A DNA stretch of 34,493 nt, from contig SLOL01000160.1 in the NCBI GenBank assembly GCA_007132495.1, positions 1-34,493 on the forward strand. Direction: 5' to 3'. Numbering within the stretch: position 1 is the stretch's first letter; each line of letters starts with the position of its first letter. Shown piece by piece: positions 1 to 8,033 of the stretch. The DNA comes from Balneolales bacterium (GTDB taxonomy: Bacteria; Bacteroidota; Rhodothermia; Balneolales; Natronogracilivirgulaceae). The translations under genes and the position numbers were made by a program. The notes under the pieces are model-generated. The model made no database searches and was not told where the DNA came from. It was given only the letters and a program-made list of their open reading frames with translations.

Positions 1-2747
1 TTCCAGGAAATCGGGGTCCGGTTTTCACGAGCCTCTTCCAGACTCGCAAAACTCTTGGTCTGCGTCCGTTTGGAATGCCGGTCACGCAATTTTTTGTATT
101 CATCGGCAATTTCATCGATCAGCCCCTGTTTTCCGTCATCTGATAGCAGGCTGCTGACCACCGGTACGCCTTTGGAAGCGTCCAGCACATGAATAACCGG
201 CTGGCTGTATTGCGGGGCGATCTTGACAGCTGTATGTATGCGTGAGGTCGTAGCACCACCAATCAGCAGCGGCAGATCCATATTCCGCTTCTCCATCTCT
301 TTGGCCAAATTTACCATTTCATCAAGCGACGGGGTGATGAGTCCGCTAAGGCCGATCACATCCACATCCTGCTCGATCGCCTCGTCCAGAATGGTTTGAG
401 TGGGAACCATAACGCCCAGATCAATCACTTCATAATTGTTGCAGCCGAGCACTACAGCTACAATATTCTTTCCAATGTCATGAACATCGCCCTTGACGGT
501 GGCAAGCAGTATTTTCCCCTTTGGCCGGGTATCCTTTTGCTTCTTCTTCTCTTCCTCTATATACGGGATCAGGTGGGCTACGGCCTTTTTCATCACACGG
601 GCGCTTTTTACCACCTGTGGCAGGAACATTTTCCCTTCACCGAAAAGATCGCCTACAATGTTCATGCCGTCCATTAACGGGCCCTCGATGACTTCCAGGG
701 CCTGATCGTATTGCTGACGGGCCTCTTCGGTGTCTTCTTCCACGTGGCTCACGATGCCTTTGAGTAACGCGTGCTCCAGCCTCTTGTTGACCGGGCGGTT
801 GCGCCATTCATCCTGCTTCACCGGACCAGCCTCTTTCTCCTTTACGGTTTCAGCAAAGTCGACCAGCCGTTCGGTAGCATCGTCACGCCGGTTGAAAAGC
901 ACATCTTCCACCAGTTCAAGCAGGTCTTTCGGGACCTCTTCATAGACCTCGAGCTGTCCAGCATTCACGATGCCCATATCCAAACCGGCCTTGATGGCAT
1001 GATAAAGGAAGGAGGCGTGCATCGCTTCTCTGACCGGGTTGTTGCCCCGGAAGGAAAAGGAGATATTGCTGACTCCACCACTCACTTTTGCCAGCGGAAG
1101 GTTTTTCTTGATCCACTCGGTGGCCTTGAGAAAATCAACGGCATAATTTTTATGCTCATCCATACCCGTGGCAACCGTCAGGATGTTGGGGTCGAAAATA
1201 ATATCCTGGGCCGGGAAGTCGAGTTTGTCCAACAGAAGCCGGTAAACCCGCTCACAGATTTCAGTTCGGCGCTCATAGGAATCCGCCTGACCCTTTTCAT
1301 CGAATGCCATTACAACCACGGCCGCCCCGTAATCGCGCACCTTGCGGGCCTGTTCCAGAAAAGCCTCTTCACCCTCCTTGAGGCTCAACGAGTTGACGAT
1401 AGCACGACCCTGAAGACATTTGAGACCGGCTTCAATTACCGACCATTTTGAGGAGTCAACCATTACCGGAACACGGGCTATATCGGGTTCGGCCATGATC
1501 AGGTTCAGGAAGGTAGTCATCACCTGATCAGATTCAAGCATTCCCTCATCCATGTTCACATCGATGACCTGGGCACCGTTTTCGATCTGGTCCCGGGCGA
1601 CCGACAACGCTTCTTCATATTGCTCTTCCTTGATGAGGCGCTTGAATTTTTTGGATCCGGTTACATTGGTACGTTCTCCGATATTGAGAAAATTGCTGTC
1701 GGGGCGTAAAACCAGCGGCTCGAGTCCACTTAATCGCAGAGTGGGCTCGGACTCCGGTATATCTCTGGGTTTGTGTTTTGCCGCAACCTCGGCAAACTTT
1801 GCGATGTGCTTCGGAGTGGTTCCGCAACACCCGCCGATCACATTCAGCCACCCCTCGCCGACGTAGTTATCGAGTTGCTCAGCCATGAACTCCGGAGTTT
1901 CATCATAATCGCCGAATTCATTCGGCAGTCCGGCATTCGGGTAGAGAGTGACATTGGTTGTGGCCAGTTCAGAGAGCTCCTGGATGAACGGGCGCATCTG
2001 TTTGGAACCAAGGGCACAGTTCAGACCGACACTCAACAGATTGGGCATATGGGAGATGGAGATCCAGAAAGCCTCGGTAGTCTGACCCGAAAGTGTTCGG
2101 CCGCTTTGATCTACAATTGTTCCGGAGATCATTACCGGCACATTGTTACCGCTCTCCCGGCGATAATTCTGAATGGCAAAAAGGGCAGCCTTGCAATTCA
2201 GGGTATCAAAGACCGTCTCAACAAGAAGGACGTCGGCGCCACCGTCCATCAGACCGGGAATCTGCGCACCATAGCATTCGACCATATCGTCAAAAGTAAC
2301 CGCACGGTAACCGGGATCATTTACGTCGGGAGAAAGGGAGAGGGTCTGGTTGGTGGGGCCTATGGCACCGGCCACAAAGCGCGGTTTGTCCGGATTTTTT
2401 GCGATAAATTCATCGGCGGCTTCCCGGGCAAGTTTGGCCGATGCGTAATTTAGCTCATATACATGATCTTCGAGATCGTAGTCTTTTTGCGAGATCGGAT
2501 TGGAGCTGAAGGTATTGGTCTCAACTATGTCGGCACCGGCAGCAAGAAAATCTTTATGAATGGAACGGATAATATCCGGCTGTGTTATACTTAACAGATC
2601 GTTGTTTCCTTTGAGTTCACAGCTATGATCACGAAACTTTTCACTGCGAAAATCCTCTTCCGTCAATTGATGTTCCTGGATCATGGTTCCCATGGCACCG
2701 TCCAGAACCAGTATCCTCTCTTTCATTGATTTCGTTATGGTTGACAT
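1..2747 (-). CDS. metH: Cobalamin-dependent methionine synthase MetH, C-terminus outside window
   Basis: Transfers the methyl group of 5-methyl-THF to homocysteine through cobalamin, giving methionine and THF in the cytoplasm. About 915 residues are visible, read from the reverse strand. The homocysteine domain comes first, with zinc cysteines C244, C307 and C308 in GLNC and GGCCGT contexts. Next is the pterin-binding domain ([13 protein letters not shown]). The B12 cap and Rossmann domain follow, with DVHDIGKNI, whose His756 is the expected lower axial ligand of cobalamin. These positions sit three residues before the E. coli ones, so spacing is normal. The reactivation (SAM-binding) domain is mostly beyond base 1. 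Start ATG at 2747 ([13 protein letters not shown]) or in-frame ATG at 2726; neither has a Shine-Dalgarno. It is divergent from metK, so one intergenic region may control both. Confidence 0.95.
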   Translation of the reverse strand, partial: MSTITKSMKERILVLDGAMGTMIQEHQLTEEDFRSEKFRDHSCELKGNNDLLSITQPDIIRSIHKDFLAAGADIVETNTFSSNPISQKDYDLEDHVYELNYASAKLAREAADEFIAKNPDKPRFVAGAIGPTNQTLSLSPDVNDPGYRAVTFDDMVECYGAQIPGLMDGGADVLLVETVFDTLNCKAALFAIQNYRRESGNNVPVMISGTIVDQSGRTLSGQTTEAFWISISHMPNLLSVGLNCALGSKQMRPFIQELSELATTNVTLYPNAGLPNEFGDYDETPEFMAEQLDNYVGEGWLNVIGGCCGTTPKHIAKFAEVAAKHKPRDIPESEPTLRLSGLEPLVLRPDSNFLNIGERTNVTGSKKFKRLIKEEQYEEALSVARDQIENGAQVIDVNMDEGMLESDQVMTTFLNLIMAEPDIARVPVMVDSSKWSVIEAGLKCLQGRAIVNSLSLKEGEEAFLEQARKVRDYGAAVVVMAFDEKGQADSYERRTEICERVYRLLLDKLDFPAQDIIFDPNILTVATGMDEHKNYAVDFLKATEWIKKNLPLAKVSGGVSNISFSFRGNNPVREAMHASFLYHAIKAGLDMGIVNAGQLEVYEEVPKDLLELVEDVLFNRRDDATERLVDFAETVKEKEAGPVKQDEWRNRPVNKRLEHALLKGIVSHVEEDTEEARQQYDQALEVIEGPLMDGMNIVGDLFGEGKMFLPQVVKSARVMKKAVAHLIPYIEEEKKKQKDTRPKGKILLATVKGDVHDIGKNIVAVVLGCNNYEVIDLGVMVPTQTILDEAIEQDVDVIGLSGLITPSLDEMVNLAKEMEKRNMDLPLLIGGATTSRIHTAVKIAPQYSQPVIHVLDASKGVPVVSSLLSDDGKQGLIDEIADEYKKLRDRHSKRTQTKSFASLEEARENRTPISW

Positions 2748-3148
2748 TGAAAGGTTTTTCTTTGTTGCAGAAAGTAACATATCAGTTATTTACCTTGGTC
2801 TCAGTTATTATAGCGTTAATTGAATTTGTCGGTTTGAATGCTAATATAAATTTGGGACAATTCCTCAGGATTTTGTATGTTCCATGTAATATAAATTCTA
2901 TAATATCAAATAGAAAAGTCTCAAACCAGATTGGTTAAGTTAAGCATTAATTTTGCCAATATACAGCCGTTGAATGAACCCCGGTAGAATTGACGGAATG
3001 ACTGAATAATCCCGGGTTGTTCGGAATCAAAATTAGTAAGAAATTCCGATCGCTTAAGCCAGCTTATATCGTTGTTAACGGCATTTTTATTCAACCGGCT
3101 TGAATCAGATCATCTAATCATAAAAACAGTAAAAAAATAAGGTAAAAT
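2748..3148. other. Divergent metH/metK intergenic region with structured metK leader
   Basis: A 401-bp gene-free, AT-rich stretch between two divergent methyl-cycle genes. On the metK side are three stem possibilities: AACCCCGG (2977-2984) with CCCGGGTT (3011-3018), one C-C mismatch; TCGGAAT (3021-3027) with ATTCCGA (3043-3049), perfect; and AAGCC (3056-3060) with GGCTT (3097-3101) enclosing a small CGTT/AACG hairpin (3070-3080). I compared it by eye with SAM-I, SAM-II, SAM-III, SAH and cobalamin riboswitch cores and found no match. No clear protein-coding frame is present. Confidence 0.4.
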
Positions 3149-4324
3149 ATGTCTGAGTATCTCTTTACATCAGAATCCGTTACAGAAGGCCATCCTGATA
3201 AGATGGCAGATCAAATATCAGATACAATTCTTGATACCATCCTGAAAGATGACCCTGACGCACGGGTCGCCTGCGAGGCATTTATAAACACGGGTCTTGT
3301 ACTTGTAGGTGGTGAAGTCACTACCACAGTAAATGTTGATATTCCCGATATCGTTCGCGACTTGATCAAGGATATCGGGTACAGCGACTCCGATATGGGA
3401 TTTGATTATAAAACCTGTGCCATCCTGAATAACCTGGGCAAGCAATCACCCGATATTGCCATGGGTGTCGATGAGGGCAAAGGAGAACACAAGGAACAAG
3501 GAGCCGGAGATCAGGGGATGATGTTCGGTTATGCGGTCAATGAGACCGATGAACTGATGCCCCTGCCCATTATGCTGGCCCACAGATTGACAAAACGTCT
3601 TTCGGAAGTCCGGAAGAACGGTACATTGCCCTATCTGCGACCCGACGGCAAATCCCAGGTTACGGTTCGGTATGACGATGAGACAGCCAAACCAACCGGA
3701 ATCGATACCGTGGTTATTTCAACACAACATTCCGAAGATGTTTCTCTGGAACAGCTCCGGAAAGACCTCATTGAGCATGTGATACGTCCGGTCGTGCCGG
3801 AAGACCTCACATATGTGGATGACATGACCATTCATATCAATCCGACGGGCCGGTTTGTTGTTGGCGGACCACAGGGAGATGCAGGCCTGACCGGACGTAA
3901 AATTATCGTCGACACCTATGGCGGCAGCGCATTCCATGGTGGCGGCGCATTTTCCGGTAAGGATCCATCTAAAGTGGACCGTTCCGCAGCCTATGCCTCC
4001 CGTTATATTGCCAAAAACATAGTGGCTGCAGGTCTGGCCGAGAAATGTACTATTGGCCTGGCCTATGCGATCGGTGTTGCCGATCCTGTTTCTATTTGGG
4101 TCGATACCTATGGAACAGGGAAACTGAGTAATCAGGAACTTGCCGATGTTATTCGGGAGGTTTTCCCGCTCAAACCCAAGGATATCATTGATACCCTTGA
4201 ACTGAAACAGCCGATTTACAGGCAAACGGCTGCATATGGTCATTTCGGACGAGACGGGCTTCCCTGGGAAAAGACCGACAAGGTCGCAGAACTGGAAAGC
4301 TTGTTGAAAGAAGTGTCTAAATAG
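3149..4324 (+). CDS. metK: S-adenosylmethionine synthase MetK
   Basis: Makes S-adenosylmethionine from methionine and ATP in the cytoplasm. The 391-residue length is normal for bacterial MetK. Signature motifs are GHPDK at residues 14-18 (ATP binding), [12 protein letters not shown] in the middle, and the glycine-rich [19 protein letters not shown] loop near residue 265. The start ATG follows an A-rich stretch with only a weak AAGG. The gene lies head-to-head with metH and 146 bp upstream of an MTHFR-like gene on the same strand. With the convergent betaine methyltransferases it places SAM supply next to SAM use. No truncation or odd residue was seen. Confidence 0.97.
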   Translation: MSEYLFTSESVTEGHPDKMADQISDTILDTILKDDPDARVACEAFINTGLVLVGGEVTTTVNVDIPDIVRDLIKDIGYSDSDMGFDYKTCAILNNLGKQSPDIAMGVDEGKGEHKEQGAGDQGMMFGYAVNETDELMPLPIMLAHRLTKRLSEVRKNGTLPYLRPDGKSQVTVRYDDETAKPTGIDTVVISTQHSEDVSLEQLRKDLIEHVIRPVVPEDLTYVDDMTIHINPTGRFVVGGPQGDAGLTGRKIIVDTYGGSAFHGGGAFSGKDPSKVDRSAAYASRYIAKNIVAAGLAEKCTIGLAYAIGVADPVSIWVDTYGTGKLSNQELADVIREVFPLKPKDIIDTLELKQPIYRQTAAYGHFGRDGLPWEKTDKVAELESLLKEVSK

Positions 4325-4344
4325 ATCGGACCAGTCGCCGGCCG

Positions 4345-4420
4345 GGCGCCTCCTGAATGGAGGTGCCTGTATTGGCGGCCTCAAATCCGGCGGGAATTGT
4401 ATTTTGTTCCCTTACCGGAT
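4345..4420 (+). promoter_or_regulatory. Two strong hairpins in the metK to MTHFR-like spacer
   Basis: First hairpin: GGCGCCTCC (4345-4353) pairs with GGAGGTGCC (4359-4367), nine pairs with one G-U and a five-base loop; it buries a GGAGGT sequence. Second hairpin: ATCCGG (4385-4390) with CCGGAT (4415-4420), an internal bulge, then GGGAA (4392-4396) with TTCCC (4407-4411) around a ten-base loop. The second is followed by a moderately T-rich CTCTATTATTTG, so it could be a terminator or attenuator. A possible Shine-Dalgarno (GGAGGT, 4452-4457) lies downstream of both. The structures are seen directly; a regulatory role is inference. Confidence 0.45.
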
Positions 4421-4470
4421 CTCTATTATTTGTGTCATCAATAACCCAATTGGAGGTTAGCTATATTATT

Positions 4471-5391
4471 ATGAGTACTGTTGCACTTGAATTTGTACCC
4501 CCGGTATTAGACGGAGGAGCCGAGAAAGCTCGTGAAGAATCCCGAAAAGTCAAAAATCTTCTCAAAAGTCACGGGATCGATGACCGGGTTAACGCGCTAC
4601 TAATTCCGGGAATGATTGAGGAAGAGGGAGACCGCCCGGTTCCGCTGAAAGAAAGGATGGATCCCCTGGATACCTGGCAGGAGATTCGAGGAGACCTGCC
4701 GTTACGCTGTATGGTAACACAGGTTACGGCATTCCACTCTGAAGCTCAACTCACCGAACGTTTCCGAAAGCTTCGCGATGCCGATATCAATGATGCCGTT
4801 TGTGTGGGAGTGCCCCGCAGTATGAGCGACGGTGAAGGTGGGGGTGTTCCACCCACGGAGGCGCTTGAACGATTCAAGGAGGAAATGCCTTCCCGCGGTG
4901 TCATTCTTATTCCCACCCGCGAAGATGAAATCGGTCGTTTCAACTTCAAAATTAACAAGGGAGCCGATTTTGCGCTGTCTCAGTTACTTTATTCCGATTA
5001 TATCGTCAAATTTCTGCGTGAGATGCGTGATAAGACGGATCAGCGACCTGAGATCCTGCTCTCTTTCGGATATGTTCCCAAGGCTGAAACACGCGTAGGG
5101 CTCATTCGTTGGCTCATTAAAGACAATAATCCGCTTGTCAAAAATGAGATTGAATTTGTCGGCAAACTGGCTGAAATGGAGAAAAAACAGAAACAGACGG
5201 CCCTGCTGGATCTATACAAGCGTGTTATCGATGGTGTCCATGATCTTGGATTTCCTATTGGAATTCACCTGGAATGCCCATATGGATTCAATGACCCCGC
5301 ATTCGAAACGTTTGCTGCGATGCTGGATATCTGGAGCCCGGGAGACAACCGGGCAGATCTTCAGACTCCGGGTGAGAAAAACACCGGATAA
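4471..5391 (+). CDS. Divergent methylenetetrahydrofolate reductase-like protein (MetF superfamily)
   Basis: Likely reduces 5,10-methylene-THF to 5-methyl-THF, the methyl donor for MetH; this is inferred from weak similarity and context. At 306 residues it fits the MetF TIM barrel. The start VALEFVPP (residues 4-11) resembles the MetF FEFFPP strand, with Glu7 at the catalytic-glutamate position. Later FNFKINKGADFALSQLLYS resembles the MetF stretch with KVDAGA and the conserved Gln of ITQ, and PEILLSFGYVP resembles its PGILP region. The canonical VTYGA segment is not recognisable, so substrate or reductant may differ. Start ATG 4471 is chosen because GGAGGT lies upstream; a longer in-frame start at 4357 would translate the hairpin leader into non-conserved sequence. 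It follows metK and is ended by the terminator at 5418. Confidence 0.7.
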   Translation: MSTVALEFVPPVLDGGAEKAREESRKVKNLLKSHGIDDRVNALLIPGMIEEEGDRPVPLKERMDPLDTWQEIRGDLPLRCMVTQVTAFHSEAQLTERFRKLRDADINDAVCVGVPRSMSDGEGGGVPPTEALERFKEEMPSRGVILIPTREDEIGRFNFKINKGADFALSQLLYSDYIVKFLREMRDKTDQRPEILLSFGYVPKAETRVGLIRWLIKDNNPLVKNEIEFVGKLAEMEKKQKQTALLDLYKRVIDGVHDLGFPIGIHLECPYGFNDPAFETFAAMLDIWSPGDNRADLQTPGEKNTG

Positions 5392-5417
5392 GATCGGTTT
5401 GAATTAAAAAACCACAT

Positions 5418-5457
5418 AAAAAAAGCCCGTTGTATTTCAATATACGACGGGCTTTTC
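5418..5457. terminator. Bidirectional intrinsic terminator
   Basis: AAAAGCCCGTTGTAT pairs with ATACGACGGGCTTTT around a short loop, with A-rich sequence before and T-rich sequence after. It can therefore end both the plus-strand metK/MTHFR-like transcript and the convergent minus-strand betaine methyltransferase operon. It sits between the stop codons at 5391 and 5527. Confidence 0.85.
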
Positions 5458-5526
5458 TGTACAGCGGGAGGCTCCGCCCGCATACAGGTTGTGTATTCAT
5501 GAGCCTTTGTTTCAGCCGGAAGTATC

Positions 5527-6363
5527 CTATTTTATGAAGTGAAGGACTCCCCAGGCCAAATAGCCTTTTTCGGCACCATTGACCCAGTGTTGCAATCCGT
5601 TTTTCATGTTCCGGATGTACTCTTCACTGACGCGACTCTTGAGCTTATCCTCATGTTCTATGGTCTGCTTCAGTACCGATGAGTAGTGCCGTTTCAGATG
5701 CACCGTGAGTTCGTCAAAAGTGCCTCCTTCAAGGCCCATGGCAGAAGCGGTATTTCTATAGAACCCGGGAGAACCCATACTTTCCAGGTGAATACGGTTG
5801 AAAATGGGTTGCAGGACATCTTCCGGGCAGTCGTCGGCCTGCATGGGGTCAGTGAAAACGAACTCACCGCCCTTCTTCAGGATGCGGGCTACCTCACGGA
5901 AAACCAGCTCACGATCCGGACTGTGAAGAAAAGAGTCCTGAGACCAGACCAGGTCGAACGTCTCGTCCGGGTAGGGAATATCCTCAAAAGCACCGTCAAT
6001 AACTTCGATCAGATGATCAAGCCCCTGCTCCTTGTTCAGTTTACGGGCGCGATCGTTTTCAACTTCGCTCAGATTCAATGCCACAACCTTGCATCCGTAC
6101 CGGTCTGCCAGATATCTTGCTGATCCACCATAGCCGGATCCCAAATCAATGACATGGGATTCGGGCCCCAGGGTTCTGCTGACATGTTCAAGCATCCGTT
6201 CCTGTGTGCGGAGACTGGCATCCGAAATGGCATCCTTATCCGAGTAATACAGGCCGACATGGATATCATTGCCACCCCAAATGGTGGCATAGAAGTTATC
6301 GGCATCCTCACTGTTGTAATACTCCCTTGCTACATCTACTGCACTTGCATGTTCATTACTCAT
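5527..6363 (-). CDS. Sarcosine/dimethylglycine N-methyltransferase
   Basis: Uses SAM to methylate sarcosine to dimethylglycine and dimethylglycine to glycine betaine, a cytoplasmic compatible solute. The 278 residues form a class I methyltransferase: motif I VIDLGSGYGGSARYLA starts at residue 71, and FDLVWSQDSFLHSPDR and the post-motif GGEFVFTDPMQADD follow. The N-terminus (VAREYYNSEDADNFYATIWGG) and the C-terminal ending (YLAWGVLHF) are characteristic of known SDMT enzymes as I recall them. A strong Shine-Dalgarno (AAGGAGGT, reverse strand of 6373-6380) decides the start and is rare in this window. It is second in an operon, 39 bp after the glycine methyltransferase gene. Confidence 0.92.
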   Translation of the reverse strand: MSNEHASAVDVAREYYNSEDADNFYATIWGGNDIHVGLYYSDKDAISDASLRTQERMLEHVSRTLGPESHVIDLGSGYGGSARYLADRYGCKVVALNLSEVENDRARKLNKEQGLDHLIEVIDGAFEDIPYPDETFDLVWSQDSFLHSPDRELVFREVARILKKGGEFVFTDPMQADDCPEDVLQPIFNRIHLESMGSPGFYRNTASAMGLEGGTFDELTVHLKRHYSSVLKQTIEHEDKLKSRVSEEYIRNMKNGLQHWVNGAEKGYLAWGVLHFIK

Positions 6364-6402
6364 TATTCAAAAACCTCCTTGAAGTTTTGAGATCGTTCCG
6401 AT

Positions 6403-7212
6403 TTACGACTCATCATCCTGCATATACTCTTTTTTCGCTATGTGGATGAAAAAGTCCGGGTCTTCGGTGCGATAGGTCTCCTGAAAGTCACCATAGGTCT
6501 CTACCGATTGGAATCCGACCTCTTTCATAAGATTACTGGTGTAATCTTTTCGCAGCGGGAACATATTCAGGTAGTAGGATGTAGGATCCCCTTCAAACTG
6601 GTAGCGGAAACGGGCAAGCCCTTCATCCACATGCTCAGGTTCAGCCTGCACTTCGTCACCGCAGTAGTAGTATTTTTGTTTGCTGGAAAAACCGTGGTCC
6701 AGTATTCCGTCATAATTGCGATGGTCCAGAATCAGTATTCCGTCATTTTTCAGTACGGAATAGAACTCGGCTAAAGCCTTTCGCCGGTCATTCTCCGAAA
6801 ACAGGTGAGTGAATGAATTGCCGAGACAGATTATGGCATCGAATTTTTCATGAATATCCTTACAAAGCCATCTCCAGTCCGCCTGAACTGTTCTGAGGAT
6901 TTGGTTTTGAGATTTGGCATTCTCAAAGGCGCGATACAGCATTTGGGGGCTGCCATCGGCACTTACTACATCAAAACCGGCTTTCAACAGACGTACCGAA
7001 TGATACCCGGTGCCGGTGGCAACATCCAAAACTTTTTGAGCCCCGTGTTCCTTGAGAACATTTATGAAAAAGTCTCCTTCACCATCACCTCTTTTATCCC
7101 AATCGATTAAGGCATCCCACTTTTCGACAAACTTCTGGACGTACTCCTGCTGGTATTGATCGCTTTCGCGAACGGCTACAGGGTCGTCTCCATACTGTTG
7201 TTCTTTTAACAT
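6403..7212 (-). CDS. Glycine/sarcosine N-methyltransferase
   Basis: Catalyses the first SAM-dependent steps of betaine synthesis, glycine to sarcosine and sarcosine to dimethylglycine. At 269 residues it matches bacterial GSMT. Motif I is VLDVATGTGYH at 61-71, the acidic ribose-binding Asp is in VVSADGS (82-88), and LGNSFTHL and LILDHRNYD are typical of the family. The tyrosine-rich KYYYCGDEV stretch also fits. It is the first gene of a minus-strand pair with the dimethylglycine enzyme, and about 125 bp upstream lies a perfect 18-bp palindrome that could be an operator. The ATG at 7212 has no clear Shine-Dalgarno. High salt probably induces it, as in known betaine producers, but the sequence does not show this. 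Confidence 0.93.
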   Translation of the reverse strand: MLKEQQYGDDPVAVRESDQYQQEYVQKFVEKWDALIDWDKRGDGEGDFFINVLKEHGAQKVLDVATGTGYHSVRLLKAGFDVVSADGSPQMLYRAFENAKSQNQILRTVQADWRWLCKDIHEKFDAIICLGNSFTHLFSENDRRKALAEFYSVLKNDGILILDHRNYDGILDHGFSSKQKYYYCGDEVQAEPEHVDEGLARFRYQFEGDPTSYYLNMFPLRKDYTSNLMKEVGFQSVETYGDFQETYRTEDPDFFIHIAKKEYMQDDES

Positions 7213-8033
7213 CTTGACATCACTTTTAAGTTCAGTATTTGCTGTCCATTACCCAAAACTGTCGCAATAACAACAGATTAGGTAGTGCTGATTGGAAGTC
7301 GAACTCTTCAACTTCATAATTTCTTAACAATCTTACGGGTATGCCATGGCATACCGGTTATAAGACTATGTACACGAAGAAGAACGGGTATGGAATAAAA
7401 ATCATTCCATTAAACACGGCCAAATTTCGCGCCCGGCCTGGCCTTGAAGCAGCTGTCATTTTCATACAGCGAACAGCCCTGTATGGACCGTTCCGACTCC
7501 GTTCTTTACCGCTCTCCTTTTATGACAATTCCAAGGAGAATACTTGATTACACTACTTAACGCAAGATACTATTATATGGGAATATGTCAAGATAAAATA
7601 ATCCTTTACTCGCTGATGGTGACGGACGTCATACCGGTTTATCAGCTTTTAAAAAGTTATTCACTTGACACCCTATTTGTAAATACGGTTAACCCATATA
7701 AATACACAGGTGTGTATGCATAGCTGTTATGAAAATCCTGCTGTAGTGAAACGATAAGATATAAATTAATCTATACATGATAAAAACATAAATTGTGATG
7801 CTAAAAATCACTTAAAAATGACCTGAAATGCCTTGTAATGCTGTGAATGAAGAGTAATCTGTACAGTTTATTTAAACAGGAGTGACGATTCACCAAACTA
7901 TTTAATGATGCCGGAGTTCATCCGGATGTGTTTTAGTCAGTGAGCAATTATTATTTCGATCAATCAAGCGTGTTTTTATGGTGATAGATTTCCGATATTT
8001 ATTTATATAAAATAGAATTTGGTTTTAACCCCT
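7213..8033. other. Gene-free region upstream of betaine operon and CotH-like gene
   Basis: An 820-bp region between divergent genes with no convincing reading frame; the only frame over 60 codons (7341-7547) shows no family feature. It carries a perfect 18-bp palindrome (7338-7355), a hairpin ATGGAAT/ATTCCAT (7390-7410) and a hairpin CATACAG/CTGTATG (7463-7485). A TTGACA hexamer lies near 7665, but no good -10 partner was seen. The second half (7560-8000) is AT-rich and without obvious structure. It presumably holds the promoters of both flanking genes. Confidence 0.5.
7338..7355. promoter_or_regulatory. Perfect 18-bp palindrome, candidate operator
   Basis: GGTATGCCATGGCATACC reads identically on both strands. 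It lies about 125 bp upstream of the glycine methyltransferase start, a plausible site for a dimeric regulator of betaine synthesis. The symmetry is seen directly; the binding role is inferred. Confidence 0.4.

Noticed and set aside
2748-3148. Known SAM, SAH or cobalamin riboswitch in the metH/metK intergenic region
   Set aside because: No conserved core of these classes was recognised on either strand, and no cobalamin box. Stems alone are not enough for a riboswitch call.
4357-4470. Longer N-terminus for the MTHFR-like protein (344 residues)
   Set aside because: The extra 38 residues are not family-like and overlap two hairpins; ATG 4471 has a GGAGGT upstream and starts at the conserved strand.
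5464-5481. Possible third copy of the hairpin repeat (GCGGG...CCCGC followed by ATACAGG)
   Set aside because: Only the hairpin and a short ATACAGG tail resemble copies A and B; too short and mismatched to call.
7341-7547. 68-codon frame upstream of the betaine operon
   Set aside because: No recognisable family, covers hairpins, no ribosome binding site; composition looks like chance.
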